Shown here piece after piece: positions 1-9,340 of a DNA stretch of 53,997 bases. Origin of the DNA: an uncultured Lachnospiraceae bacterium (lineage in GTDB: Bacteria; Bacillota; Clostridia; Lachnospirales; Lachnospiraceae); assembly GCA_902762955.1 (NCBI GenBank), contig CACWQH010000013.1, positions 1 to 53,997 on the forward strand, read 5' to 3'. The translations under genes and the position numbers were made by a program. The notes beneath the pieces are model-generated. The model was given only the letters and a program-made list of their open reading frames with translations, was not told the DNA's origin and ran no database searches. Numbering within the stretch: position 1 is the first letter of the stretch; the number at the start of each line of letters is the position of its first letter.

Positions 1-29
1 AGATTCATTACCGGAAGAATGCAAGAAGA

Positions 30-62
30 AAAAATAAAAAAACAGCCGCCGGAAACGGCGGC
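30..62 (-). terminator. Intrinsic terminator, leftward
   Basis: Read on the minus strand, a perfect 7-bp GC stem (GCCGCCG / CGGCGGC, plus positions 45-51 and 56-62) closes a 4-nt loop and is followed by a run of T (the A-rich stretch 30-43 on the plus strand). There is no T tract on the plus-strand side, so it should stop leftward transcription only. The nearest leftward gene ends 500 bases away at 574, so what it serves is unclear. Confidence 0.75.
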
Positions 63-195
63 ATATCATTCAAAGGGTACTCGCTATAGAGCGTTTACTC
101 CAAAGAAAATCATTTATTGGACATATGCGATATGCTTAAATTAAAATAAAATGATGCAATAAGGAGATTCTTTCCGATTCAGATTCATTACCCAC
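63..195. other. Non-coding stretch between two terminators
   Basis: No open frame of useful length was found on either strand. It contains a small palindrome (CGCTATAGAGCG around 88-99). It is bounded by a leftward terminator on one side and a bidirectional one on the other, so a short leftward untranslated RNA is possible, but no convincing promoter was found. The 12-mer AGATTCATTACC occurs at 181 and also at the very first base of the window. Confidence 0.3.
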
Positions 196-231
196 AGCTT
201 AAAACCGCGCTATTTAGCGCGGTTTTAAGCT
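196..231. terminator. Perfect bidirectional terminator
   Basis: Two 17-base arms (196-212 and 215-231) are exact reverse complements around a 2-base centre. The core is AAAACCGCGC...GCGCGGTTTT, so a GC stem is flanked by A on one side and T on the other and can act in both directions. It lies directly left of the long palindromic element. Confidence 0.8.
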
Positions 232-534
232 ACCGGTATGAAAGCTTCTGTCAACAGGAAATGTTCTTAAAAACTAAATATGACAGAAAAAGAAAAAAGA
301 TAGGCTGTTACAACTTTTCGCCCGATTTGTGTAAAATCAGCAACGAATACTTGAAGAGATTCGCTCAGAAACCGAACTGTCTGAGCGTAGCGAGTTTTCG
401 GTTTCGTGCGAATATCGAAAGTATGAGTGCTCTGATTTAACAAATCGATGGTGTGTTGTAACAGCCTATTTTTTTTCTTTTCTGTTTTAAAAGCCTAAAT
501 GGCATTTCCTGTTGGTAGGAGCTTTTATACCGGT
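232..534. repeat. Giant imperfect palindrome (foldback / MITE-like)
   Basis: Both ends carry ACCGGT (232-237 and 529-534). The outer arms match as inverted repeats for about 80 bases: the first 32 bases differ at about five places, and the inner part contains an almost perfect 25-base pair (290-314 with 455-479, one mismatch) including the GGCTGTTACAAC / GTTGTAACAGCC core. The remaining ~140 bases also fold on themselves about a centre near 383-385 (for example GAAACCGAA against TTCGGTTTC). No coding frame is credible. Poly-T follows GTTGTAACAGCCTA on either strand, so it may also terminate transcripts. A non-autonomous mobile element or a large structured RNA are both possible. Confidence 0.7.
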
Positions 535-573
535 CCTACTGCGGGAAACCGAAGTTTAGCGTGGGAGAGGGGG

Positions 574-3500
574 TTATACAGCTTCTTCGCTGGTGTCCTG
601 CATGTTTTTGCGGGCGGTTGCAAGCATGAGCTTGATACGGTTGACCTGATTTACTTCGGAAGCTCCCGGATCGTAGTCGATTGCAACTATGTTGGCTTCA
701 GGGTATGATTTTCTTAATTCTTTGATTACGCCCTTGCCGACTATGTGGTTAGGGAGACATGCAAATGGTTGACAGCAGACTATGTTGCCGGCACCGCTCT
801 TTATAAGCTCAACCATTTCACCTGTTAAGAACCAGCCTTCACCGGTCTGGTTGCCGATGGAGACGATAGGTCTTGCATAATCGGCGAGCTTGGTTATATG
901 AACAGGTGGTTCAAAACGATTACTCTTTTTGAGTTCATCACGAAGAGGCTTACGAAGAACCTCGAGTGCCCATATACCAAGGTTAGCTTTGTTGGCTGAA
1001 CTCTTGGATTTGCCTAAAAATTCGTATTTGTAATTGTTGTTATAGAAGCAGTACATGAAGAAATCAAGTAAATCCGGCATAACTGCTTCGGCACCTTCTG
1101 ATTCAAGAAGCTCAACCAGATGGTTGTTGGCAGATGGAAGGAATTTAACAAGAATTTCTCCTACTATACCTACACGTGGACGTCTTTCCTCTTCATTGAG
1201 TGGGAGATTGTCAAAGTCATGAATGATGCCTTTGATAATCTTTTTATATCCACGCCCTCCGTCTTTAATACTCTTTATACAAATCTTTTCCCATTTCTTG
1301 TGAAGCTTATCGGCAGAACCTTTAACCTTTTCATAAGGTCTTGTTCTGTATAAGACTCTCATAAACAGATCGCCGTATATAATTGCCTGTAATGCGAGCT
1401 TAACGGTTTTAATGGTAAATTTAAAACCTGAATTTTGCTCGAAGCCCTGAACACTTAATGCTATAACAGGGATCTGTCCGTAGCCTGCCTTTGCGAGGGC
1501 ACGTCTGATAAAGCCTACATAGTTGGTTGCACGGCAGCCGCCGCCTGTCTGAGTCATAACAACAGCAAGCTTGTTGACATCATACTTACCGGAATTGATT
1601 GCATGCATGAGCTGACCTACAACTATGAGTGAAGGGTAGCAGGCATCGTTATTTACATATTTAAGTCCGGTGTCAACAACCTCTTTGTTTGCATCCGGAA
1701 GCATTACTATATTGAGTCCCATCTGACTAAATGCCGGTTCAAGTATGTTGAAATGTATAGGTGACATCTGAGGAACCAAAACGGTATAGTCCTTCATATC
1801 CTGAGTAAATTCAACTCTGTTGATAGCGCTTGATACAGGACAAGGTACGAAGTGACGCTTGCGTCTTACATTTACAGCACTAATTAATGAACGTATACGT
1901 ATTCTGGCAGCACCTAAGTTGCTTACCTCATCTATCTTTAGTACGGTATATATTTTTCCTGAATTGGTAAGTATATCATTTACACAGTCGGTTGTTACGG
2001 CATCAAGACCGCATCCAAAGGAATTAAGCTGGATAAGCTCGAGATTCTTGCTGGTCTTAACGTAGTTGGCTGCCTTATAAAGACGTGAGTGGTACATCCA
2101 CTGGTCAGAAACGATAAGAGGTCTTTCTACTTCACCCAAATGAGCAACCGAATCCTCTGTAAGTACGGCTATATCAAATGAATTGATAAGTTCAGGAAGA
2201 CCATGATTGATTTCAGGGTCTATATGATATGGACGACCTGCAAGTACGATACCGATTTTGTCATTTTCTTCAAGGTACTTGATGGTTTCGTCACCTTTGT
2301 TTTTGATATCCGCCTTTACAGCATCTGCCTCTATAAAGGCTGCATCAACTGCATCTGATATTTCCTGCATGGTTACATCTGTATATTTTTTAAATTCACG
2401 CATAAGACGTTCCTTAAGAGCCTGCTTGTTATCAAGGGAAAGGAAAGGTCTTATGTAGGTTGTATCCGGATCGCTTAATTCCTCCATATTGTTCTTGATA
2501 TTTTCAGCATAGGAAGTAACGATAGGACAGTTGTAGTGGTTGTTTGCATCCGGAGTTTCATTACGCTCATATGGGATACAAGGATAGAAAATTGTCTTTA
2601 TTCCCTGCTTTAATAACCACATCACATGACCATGTGCTATCTTAGCCGGATAACACTCGGATTCACTCGGTATGGACTCTATACCCAATGTATAGATATC
2701 ACGGGAGGACTTTGGAGAGAGCACAACTCTGTATCCGAGCTTTGTTAAAAATGTAAACCAGAACGGATAGTTCTCGTACATATTAAGAACTCTCGGAACA
2801 CCTATAACTCCACGTGATGCCTCTGCTTCGGAAAGAGGCTCATACTGGAATAATCTGTTAAATTTATATTCAAATAAGTTAGGAACATTGTTTGCATTTT
2901 TCTTTAAGCCGAGTCCCTTTTCACATCTGTTACCGGAGATAAAACGTCTTCCGCCTGAGAATTTATTGATAGTAAGAAGACAATTATTGGTACATCCCTT
3001 ACATCTTGCCATACTTGTTTCATAAGTAAGGTTTTCTATATCCTCACGTGAGAGCATTGTTGTTTTAGCGCCTTCTTCGTATCTGTCCCTTGCGATAAGA
3101 GCAGCACCGAAGGCACCCATAATACCTGCTATATCCGGACGTATAGCTTCACGACCTGATATAAGCTCAAAGCTTCTTAAAACGGCATCATTATAAAAGG
3201 TTCCGCCCTGGACAACTATATTTTTACCCAGTGATTTTGGGTCAGTAAGCTTAATAACCTTAAGCAATGCATTTTTTATAACGGAATAAGCAAGACCTGC
3301 AGATATATCTGCCACAGATGCACCTTCCTTTTGAGCCTGCTTAACCTTGGAATTCATAAATACGGTACATCTTGACCCAAGGTCTATAGGATGCTCAGCA
3401 AATAATGCGATTTTAGCAAAGTCCTTGATGTCATAATTAAGTGACTTTGCGAAGGTTTCTATAAATGAACCGCAGCCGGATGAACATGCTTCGTTAAGCA

Positions 3501-4806
3501 TTACATTGTCGACTACTTCGTTTTTAATCTTTATACATTTCATATCCTGACCGCCTATATCAAGGATACAGTCTACATCAGGATCAAAGAATGCAGCAGC
3601 AGTATAGTGAGCTATTGTTTCAACCTCACCGTGATCAAGCATAAGAGCAGATTTAATCAAAGCCTCTCCGTATCCGGTAGAGCATGCGGATGCAATTTCC
3701 ACTCCATCGGGAAGCTTGGTAAATATATCCTTTAATGCACGTATGGTGGTTTTTAAAGGACTTCCGTTATTGCTGCTGTAAAAGTCATATAATAAAGAAC
3801 CGTCTTCACTGACCAAAGCAACCTTTGTGGTCGTTGAACCTGCATCCACACCAAGGAAAGCTTTGCCTTTGTATGTTGCAAGATCAGCTCTTTTGACATG
3901 GTACTTGGATTGCTTTTTAATGAAGTCAGCATAATCTTCATCTGAAGCAAATAAAGGTGGAAGTCTGTCTACGTCAACTGAGAATTTTAAATCATCTGTA
4001 AGCTTTGCGCTTAAATCACTTATATTGAAGTTGATATCTTCCTTAGCTTGAAGTGCAGCACCGACAGCGGCAAAAAGATGTGAGTGTGAAGGTGCTATTA
4101 CACTGTCCTCAGTTAGGTTAAGAGTTCTTATAAAAGCTTCCTTAAGCTGATCCAGAAAGTGAAGAGGACCGCCTAAAAATGCAACATTACCTTTTATCGG
4201 TTTACCGCAGGCAAGACCGCTTATGGTCTGATTGACAACTGCCTGAAATATAGATGCTGCAAGGTTTGGCTTTGTAGCACCTTCGTTTATAAGAGGCTGA
4301 ATATCGGTTTTTGCAAATACACCGCATCTTGCAGCGATAGGATAGATGGTATCATAGTCCTTGGCATATGTATTGAGTCCCATGGCATCTGTCTGAAGAA
4401 GGGATGCCATCTGGTCGATAAAGGAACCGGTACCGCCTGCGCATACACCATTCATACGCTGCTCAACACCATTTGTAAAATATATAATCTTAGCATCCTC
4501 ACCGCCAAGCTCTATGGCTACATCTGTCTGTGGAGCATAGTCCTTTAAGGCATCGGTTACACAGATAACCTCCTGCTCAAAAGGAACTCCGATAACATTG
4601 GCAAGTGCAAGACCGCCGGAACCGGTTATGGTTGGAGCGACATTTAAATCTCCAAGCTTTTCCTTTGCGTTAGCAAGTAATTCCTTAAGAGTTTCCTTGA
4701 TGTTGGCAAAGTGTCTTTTGTATTCGGAAAATAATATATTGTGCTCCTCATCTATAATTGCAACCTTAACGGTGGTTGAACCAATATCTATACCTAATCT
4801 GTTCAT
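574..4806 (-). CDS. Fused 2-hydroxyacyl-CoA dehydratase activator/reductase (BadF/BcrA ASKHA family)
   Basis: A 1410-residue protein with two tandem ASKHA ATPase modules: the first opens with [16 protein letters not shown] (residues 4-19), the second with [14 protein letters not shown] near 316. Each carries a cysteine motif typical of the family's iron-sulfur site (VCAGGTGSF near 121, ACSSGCGSF near 440). A further cysteine cluster, CKGCTNNC, lies near 602, and the remainder resembles the DUF2229/HgdB-like reductase part. Such fusions of about 1400 residues are known in Clostridia. The family couples ATP hydrolysis to low-potential electron transfer for radical dehydratases; the substrate here is unknown. 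It stands alone and divergent from the next genes. The start ATG is supported by the GIDIGSTT motif, although the AGGAGG site is 22 bases upstream (see the hairpin entry). Confidence 0.88.
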   Translation of the reverse strand: MNRLGIDIGSTTVKVAIIDEEHNILFSEYKRHFANIKETLKELLANAKEKLGDLNVAPTITGSGGLALANVIGVPFEQEVICVTDALKDYAPQTDVAIELGGEDAKIIYFTNGVEQRMNGVCAGGTGSFIDQMASLLQTDAMGLNTYAKDYDTIYPIAARCGVFAKTDIQPLINEGATKPNLAASIFQAVVNQTISGLACGKPIKGNVAFLGGPLHFLDQLKEAFIRTLNLTEDSVIAPSHSHLFAAVGAALQAKEDINFNISDLSAKLTDDLKFSVDVDRLPPLFASDEDYADFIKKQSKYHVKRADLATYKGKAFLGVDAGSTTTKVALVSEDGSLLYDFYSSNNGSPLKTTIRALKDIFTKLPDGVEIASACSTGYGEALIKSALMLDHGEVETIAHYTAAAFFDPDVDCILDIGGQDMKCIKIKNEVVDNVMLNEACSSGCGSFIETFAKSLNYDIKDFAKIALFAEHPIDLGSRCTVFMNSKVKQAQKEGASVADISAGLAYSVIKNALLKVIKLTDPKSLGKNIVVQGGTFYNDAVLRSFELISGREAIRPDIAGIMGAFGAALIARDRYEEGAKTTMLSREDIENLTYETSMARCKGCTNNCLLTINKFSGGRRFISGNRCEKGLGLKKNANNVPNLFEYKFNRLFQYEPLSEAEASRGVIGVPRVLNMYENYPFWFTFLTKLGYRVVLSPKSSRDIYTLGIESIPSESECYPAKIAHGHVMWLLKQGIKTIFYPCIPYERNETPDANNHYNCPIVTSYAENIKNNMEELSDPDTTYIRPFLSLDNKQALKERLMREFKKYTDVTMQEISDAVDAAFIEADAVKADIKNKGDETIKYLEENDKIGIVLAGRPYHIDPEINHGLPELINSFDIAVLTEDSVAHLGEVERPLIVSDQWMYHSRLYKAANYVKTSKNLELIQLNSFGCGLDAVTTDCVNDILTNSGKIYTVLKIDEVSNLGAARIRIRSLISAVNVRRKRHFVPCPVSSAINRVEFTQDMKDYTVLVPQMSPIHFNILEPAFSQMGLNIVMLPDANKEVVDTGLKYVNNDACYPSLIVVGQLMHAINSGKYDVNKLAVVMTQTGGGCRATNYVGFIRRALAKAGYGQIPVIALSVQGFEQNSGFKFTIKTVKLALQAIIYGDLFMRVLYRTRPYEKVKGSADKLHKKWEKICIKSIKDGGRGYKKIIKGIIHDFDNLPLNEEERRPRVGIVGEILVKFLPSANNHLVELLESEGAEAVMPDLLDFFMYCFYNNNYKYEFLGKSKSSANKANLGIWALEVLRKPLRDELKKSNRFEPPVHITKLADYARPIVSIGNQTGEGWFLTGEMVELIKSGAGNIVCCQPFACLPNHIVGKGVIKELRKSYPEANIVAIDYDPGASEVNQVNRIKLMLATARKNMQDTSEEAV

Positions 4807-4815
4807 AGTAAAAAC

Positions 4816-4834
4816 GGCTTTCAGCCTGCCTCCT
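4816..4834 (-). promoter_or_regulatory. Distant Shine-Dalgarno with intervening hairpin
   Basis: On the minus strand a perfect AGGAGG (4834-4829) lies 22 bases before the ATG at 4806, too far for a normal ribosome site. The hairpin GGCT-GAA-AGCC (4826-4816) sits between them; if folded it shortens the effective spacing to about 11 bases. Confidence 0.45.
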
Positions 4835-4866
4835 TATATTGAAAAATTACTAAGTGTCAAAAAATA

Positions 4867-4895
4867 ATTATAATGGAAGAAACGACAAAATACAA
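4867..4895 (-). promoter_or_regulatory. Sigma-A type promoter of the activator gene
   Basis: On the minus strand TTGTAT (4895-4890) is followed after exactly 17 bases by TATAAT (4872-4867). Transcription would begin near 4860, giving a leader of about 54 bases that contains the AGGAGG and hairpin. A second possibility is TTGACA (4860-4855), 16 bases, TATAAG (4838-4833), but that would place the AGGAGG inside the promoter. Confidence 0.55.
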
Positions 4896-4995
4896 CAGTT
4901 AAAAACATGAAATTTCTATGAAATTACTTTAATTTTATTAATTTTTTGCCACATTTATGAATTAACGGCATAGAATAATCAAAAAGGGGAAAAAT

Positions 4996-5352
4996 ATGGA
5001 AAAGGAATGTAAGGGAACCATCCACAAGGTTGTGGCAGGAGATACGCTATATAAGATATCAAAGCTTTACGGCGTAAGGCTTGTTGATGTCTTAAAGGAA
5101 AATCCGTACGTAAATGTGTATAATTTAAGGCCGGGAGATGAGATATGTGTACCGACCGAGATCTATGAGGAAGAGGAGGAACGCAGATACTTTACAGCAA
5201 GAACGGGAGAAACCTTAAGAAGTATAACGGATGAGCTTTCCACTGATGTAGGAAGACTTATGGAGTATAATAAAGAACTCCTTGATATGCGTATTCCTCT
5301 TGGAACGATTATAAGAATTCCGCCGACAGAAAGAGGACAGGGGTCTGATTAG
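4996..5352 (+). CDS. Small double-LysM protein
   Basis: A 118-residue protein made almost entirely of two LysM peptidoglycan-binding repeats, at about residues 8-52 (KVVAGDTLYKISKLYG) and 62-107 (ARTGETLRSITDEL, ending in IPLGTIIRIPP). LysM domains bind N-acetylglucosamine-containing glycans such as peptidoglycan. There is no signal peptide or membrane segment, so how it would reach the wall is not evident; an acidic stretch links the repeats. AAGGGG precedes the ATG by about seven bases. A weak promoter (TAGAAT at 4971-4976) may precede it. It has no enzymatic domain. Confidence 0.8.
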   Translation: MEKECKGTIHKVVAGDTLYKISKLYGVRLVDVLKENPYVNVYNLRPGDEICVPTEIYEEEEERRYFTARTGETLRSITDELSTDVGRLMEYNKELLDMRIPLGTIIRIPPTERGQGSD

Positions 5353-5402
5353 CAAAGAATAATTACCTGTATTTGCCAATAATAATGCATCCCAGTTTTA
5401 AG

Positions 5403-5431
5403 TTGTTTTTTAGATAGTTTTAGGATATAAT
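5403..5431 (+). promoter_or_regulatory. Sigma-A type promoter before the rhomboid-like gene
   Basis: TTGTTT (5403-5408), a 17-base spacer and a consensus TATAAT (5426-5431). The start point would be near 5438, inside the inverted repeat that follows. Confidence 0.6.
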
Positions 5432-5432
5432 A

Positions 5433-5476
5433 AGCGTATATGCATTGATGTAAGATTTTTATCATGCATATACGCT
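5433..5476 (+). promoter_or_regulatory. 13-bp inverted repeat at the transcription start
   Basis: AGCGTATATGCAT (5433-5445) and ATGCATATACGCT (5464-5476) are exact reverse complements separated by 18 bases. The left arm begins two bases after the -10 box. It could be an operator or a 5' leader hairpin; it has no T tail, so it is not an ordinary terminator. Confidence 0.55.
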
Positions 5477-5527
5477 GATTTGATTTATTTGAATCAGGTG
5501 AAAGAATATAAACAAGGACTGAATGAT

Positions 5528-6475
5528 ATGAAATTTTTAGAAAAGCTTGAAAAGAAATTTGGAAAATATTCCATAAGGAATCTTCCTCTGATTTTAACCT
5601 TACTATTTGCATTTAATTACATTTTCTCGGTGGCAGCACCTGATATCTATGTAAAGATTTATTTATCCCCTTATGATATATTTTACGGACATGAATATTG
5701 GAGACTTGTGACATGGATATTTACCGCACCTTCATCTTTTGATGAGTGGACGATTTTGTCCTTGGTATGTCTTTATTTTATAGGCTCATCAGCACAAAGA
5801 GGTATGGGTACATTTATGTATAATCTCTATACCATCGGCAGTATGCTGCTTAACCTTATTACTGTTCTTGTTGTAAGCGGATTTTTATATTTGACAAGGG
5901 GAACCTTATATGCTGCTGATACTCAATTCGGAGGATTTTATGTAAATTATACGATTCCTGTATGTGTATTTTTTGCTTTTGCCATGGCGTATTCGGAAAG
6001 CACGGTATTTTTCATGTTTCTTTTCCCACTTAAGGCAAAGTATATTGCATGTATAGATTTTGCACTTTTGCTATATGAGTATTTCAGTACACCGATTATT
6101 ACATTTAGAGCCTTACTTGTGGTTGCGGTTGCCAATTTCTTTATATTTTATAATGTGCTTAAGAAGTACAGCTATGGCAGAAACACAAGGTACTCCTATC
6201 AAAATTATGGAAATAATAAAAAGAAAAAATCTTCCGGTTCGCCGTTTTTTGAAAGAAAAAATAAAGATAATGTCTACAATATGAGCGATTATCTTAAAAG
6301 AAAACAGAATAATGATGATAAACAGATGCCTGAGGGCATAACAAGACATAAATGTGCTATCTGCGGCAAGACAGAAAATGACGGTGAGGATTTGGTATTC
6401 AGATTCTGTACAAAATGTAACGGTAATTATGAATACTGCAGCGAACACATATATACACATGAACATGTTAAATAA
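5528..6475 (+). CDS. Rhomboid-fold membrane protein with C-terminal zinc ribbon
   Basis: A 315-residue protein with about six hydrophobic segments (residues ~20-205) that recall the rhomboid fold, including a YWRLVTWIFTAP segment like the WR motif after helix 1. The GxSG serine motif expected of an active rhomboid protease is not visible; the corresponding region reads FGGFYVNYTIPV. The cytosolic tail is basic and then holds a cysteine module, CAICGK, FCTKC and YCSEH (about residues 277-307), likely a zinc ribbon. The ATG at 5528 is preferred because AAGGA lies nine bases upstream; longer TTG and GTG starts exist. Function is unknown: pseudo-protease or membrane adaptor are both possible. Confidence 0.65.
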   Translation: MKFLEKLEKKFGKYSIRNLPLILTLLFAFNYIFSVAAPDIYVKIYLSPYDIFYGHEYWRLVTWIFTAPSSFDEWTILSLVCLYFIGSSAQRGMGTFMYNLYTIGSMLLNLITVLVVSGFLYLTRGTLYAADTQFGGFYVNYTIPVCVFFAFAMAYSESTVFFMFLFPLKAKYIACIDFALLLYEYFSTPIITFRALLVVAVANFFIFYNVLKKYSYGRNTRYSYQNYGNNKKKKSSGSPFFERKNKDNVYNMSDYLKRKQNNDDKQMPEGITRHKCAICGKTENDGEDLVFRFCTKCNGNYEYCSEHIYTHEHVK

Positions 6476-6547
6476 TTTTGCATATAAATGGATATGTTTC
6501 GGAAAGCTACTTAAGCACCAGAATAATATTAGGAGATAAAATATAAA

Positions 6548-7954
6548 ATGAGCAGCGTAAAAAAACTTATCGGTGAGATAAAAAGCGGAATCAACATAGA
6601 AAATAATATTAAAGAGTATTCAAAGCTTCTTTTTGAAAAATACAACTATTATGCAATAGTTAAAATGAGTATGAATTACTATACCATGAAGGAAATAATA
6701 TCTGAAATGACAGATAAGAATTCTGATGTGTGTAAATATTTCGATATTTTAACAAGACTTGTAAAGGACAATATTATTGATAAGAAACCGGTTGATGAAG
6801 AGGCGGTTACTGCAGTTAAGCAGATTAGGAATAATATCGAGTATAAGATGAAGATACTTACTTCATATACGGATGGTTATGAGATTTATGAGTACATATT
6901 AAATCGTATAGAAGCCAAGGTTAAGGATAAGGTGGAAGAGGTTGATATAGCACTTCTTTCTGATAAGATGTACAGCTATGTATTTAATGAGTCGGATAAG
7001 ATGGTTATAAACAGCAAGCTTCAGCTTCTTATGGCACAGCTCCCAGTGAGGATGACCAAGAGTAAGTTCTGTGATGTTGTTTCAAATACTCTTGCTTTAT
7101 ATAAGGGTGGAGAAAAGTCTTCCTTAGACGAGTTTTGTGATATGTTAAGAACCTCATCGCTTATATCAAAACCAAAGGGCTTCGAGACAGAGTATCCGTT
7201 CCTTTATCATGTATATACGGATTTGTCTGCAGCAAATTATAAAGAGCTTACAGAGGCAGAGTTTGATACATTAAACGATAGGCTTAATGATGCAGCAGCT
7301 ATCATTAATGAAGAGGCATCAAATTATATACTTATGCAGGAAATAGCAAATGATATATATACCATACTTCTTACAATGGAAGATGCCGCCGGTGCAAACG
7401 GAAAGCTTCCTGCTTACAAGGCTGCTTTAAATATTGTTGAGAGTGTTTTAAAAAGTGATGATTTTGAGACTCTTTCAGAAACACTTATGGATAGCTTTAT
7501 CAGTATGGAAGGTGCACAGGAGGATGTTACTGAAAGTATCATGCCGCTAGAGGCTTCCTTTGATGATATCTATGTAGGCAAGAGCGATGATATAAGTAAA
7601 TACGGTCTTTCCGAAAACTTTGATGTGCTTGATAAAATCAGCAGACTTTTATCGACCAGTTTATTTATAGATGTTGAAAAATCACTTAGAAGTGAAAGCG
7701 ATATGGTTGATGATGCATATTACAATGAAACAAAGGACAAGCTTATTAATGACTTTATGACTTTATTTAATGATTGTGAAAGAATGGTTATAAGAAGCAT
7801 TATGTGTAAGATACTTGCAGCCATGCCTATATTCCTTAATTCAAAGCAGGAGATAAAGGATTATTTTGATTATACACTTTCAGGCTGTAAGGATATGAGT
7901 GAGCTTACTGCATGTAATAAGCTTATCAGTGAAATGATAGAAGAAGAATATTAG
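6548..7954 (+). CDS. Hypothetical protein, mostly helical
   Basis: A 468-residue soluble protein that I do not recognise. Composition is rich in Asp, Glu, Lys, Met and Ile with few Trp or Cys, suggesting an all-helical fold; there is no signal peptide, membrane segment or nucleotide-binding motif. TAGGAG lies about 12 bases upstream of the ATG. It is followed after 16 bases by another unknown gene and preceded by the rhomboid-like gene, so the three may be co-transcribed from the promoter at 5403. It may be family-restricted to Lachnospiraceae, but this was not checked. Confidence 0.7.
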   Translation: MSSVKKLIGEIKSGINIENNIKEYSKLLFEKYNYYAIVKMSMNYYTMKEIISEMTDKNSDVCKYFDILTRLVKDNIIDKKPVDEEAVTAVKQIRNNIEYKMKILTSYTDGYEIYEYILNRIEAKVKDKVEEVDIALLSDKMYSYVFNESDKMVINSKLQLLMAQLPVRMTKSKFCDVVSNTLALYKGGEKSSLDEFCDMLRTSSLISKPKGFETEYPFLYHVYTDLSAANYKELTEAEFDTLNDRLNDAAAIINEEASNYILMQEIANDIYTILLTMEDAAGANGKLPAYKAALNIVESVLKSDDFETLSETLMDSFISMEGAQEDVTESIMPLEASFDDIYVGKSDDISKYGLSENFDVLDKISRLLSTSLFIDVEKSLRSESDMVDDAYYNETKDKLINDFMTLFNDCERMVIRSIMCKILAAMPIFLNSKQEIKDYFDYTLSGCKDMSELTACNKLISEMIEEEY

Positions 7955-7970
7955 TACCAAGGGTGGTTTT

Positions 7971-8285
7971 ATGAAGGTAGTAGATGCTCCTTACGTACAA
8001 GGCTTTAAGGGCAGGAAAAAAGATAAAATAGTTAAGAAAATCCGTCATAAGCGCAAGGTTGATAATGTATATGTGGTTACATTGCCTTTGATAACAGACG
8101 GAATTATGGATATATATGAATATAAGCATTTGTTCAGTAAGTTTTATAAAAAGGCAAGTGACGAGATTTGCATACTGGGTATTGCTAAAAGCAAGAGTGA
8201 TGCAAATGAAGTCGTGAGGGATATCGTGCAGGATATGTATGATACGGACACAGGCTTTGATGTAAGAAAATTTTTTGGAATATAG
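7971..8285 (+). CDS. Hypothetical protein, 104 residues
   Basis: A small, basic N-terminal half (FKGRKKDKIVKKIRHKRK, about residues 12-29) followed by a mixed alpha/beta segment. No family is recognised. It begins with an ATG behind GGGTGG and stops nine bases before the DUF2953 gene, so it is probably part of the same transcript. The basic patch would suit contact with nucleic acid or phospholipid, which is inference only. Confidence 0.65.
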   Translation: MKVVDAPYVQGFKGRKKDKIVKKIRHKRKVDNVYVVTLPLITDGIMDIYEYKHLFSKFYKKASDEICILGIAKSKSDANEVVRDIVQDMYDTDTGFDVRKFFGI

Positions 8286-8294
8286 GTATTAAAT

Positions 8295-9317
8295 ATGCTA
8301 CATGTATTATGGGTTATTTTAAAAATAATATTGATAATACTTGCAGTTGTGCTCGGACTTATACTTTTGATTTTACTTTTGGTTTTATTTGCACCGGTAA
8401 GGTATAAGGTGGCGGCGGATATAGGAGATGATATATCTGTCACGGCAAAGGTCCGGTTTTTAATTGTAAGTGTCAATGTTATCTTTGAAAAAAATGAAAA
8501 AAAACTGGATACCTTTCTTAGAATAGTCGGGATTAAGATAGGACTTGGCAATAAGGAAGGAGAAGGTCATAAGGAAAAGAAGTCCAAACCTAAAAAGGAA
8601 AAGAAGAAAAAAAATAAAGCGGATGAGCCGGTGGATGTATCAGATACAGATGCTGCAAATGCTTTAAATGAGACTGAAGCAGAAAATACTTTGGCGGAAG
8701 ACAAAGCTATAGAAGTTTCAAATCCTATAGAAGCAGTTGATGGTGAAGCCGATATTGGTGAGTACGATCTTTGGACCGATGAAGATACTCTTGATGAGGA
8801 TGAAAAGAAATTATCAGGCCGAATAAAGAGATTTATCGAAAAAGCAAAGAGACTTTCGGAAGAGGTTGGTGAGCTTTCGGATAAATCTGAAGATGAGATA
8901 AAGGAAACACTTTATCAAAAGCTTGAAAAGAAGGTTAATCAATTAAAGGACAAGAAAGAAGACATTGAAAAGAAGGTAAACCGTTTTAAAAAATTCTGGG
9001 ATATGAAATGTACCGTAAGAACAAGGGAATATCTTGGAAAATATTTAATAAGCATCCTAAAGCATATCGCACCTAAGAAGATAAAGGGACATATAAGATA
9101 CGGCTTTGATGAACCGTGCACGACAGGTCAGGTTACAGGATATCTAAGCTTGCTGCCTTTTGTATATCAAAAGGGCTTTTCATTAGAACCGGATTTTCGT
9201 GAAAAGGTTATAGAAGGAAATGTTGTTTTAAAAGGCAGAATTATACTTGGATATATTGCAAGAATAGTTCTTAAAAGATATATATGGCAGACAATTAAGA
9301 TGGCTAGGAAAATATAA
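8295..9317 (+). CDS. DUF2953 domain membrane protein
   Basis: A 340-residue protein with one N-terminal hydrophobic segment (residues ~4-33), a long highly charged Lys/Glu-rich linker (about 88-225, likely disordered or coiled coil), and a C-terminal DUF2953 domain (about 240-335, recognisable around GHIRYGFDEPCTTGQVTGYL). In Clostridia the DUF2953 gene is typically next to the ytfJ/gerW gene, as here (23 bases apart), which points to a joint role in sporulation or germination. The biochemical function is unknown. Confidence 0.75.
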   Translation: MLHVLWVILKIILIILAVVLGLILLILLLVLFAPVRYKVAADIGDDISVTAKVRFLIVSVNVIFEKNEKKLDTFLRIVGIKIGLGNKEGEGHKEKKSKPKKEKKKKNKADEPVDVSDTDAANALNETEAENTLAEDKAIEVSNPIEAVDGEADIGEYDLWTDEDTLDEDEKKLSGRIKRFIEKAKRLSEEVGELSDKSEDEIKETLYQKLEKKVNQLKDKKEDIEKKVNRFKKFWDMKCTVRTREYLGKYLISILKHIAPKKIKGHIRYGFDEPCTTGQVTGYLSLLPFVYQKGFSLEPDFREKVIEGNVVLKGRIILGYIARIVLKRYIWQTIKMARKI

Positions 9318-9340
9318 TGGTTTTCAGGAGGAGATAAAAA

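Noticed and set aside
4833-4860. TTGACA-16-TATAAG promoter for the activator gene
   Set aside because: It overlaps the AGGAGG needed for translation; the TTGTAT-17-TATAAT pair upstream fits better.
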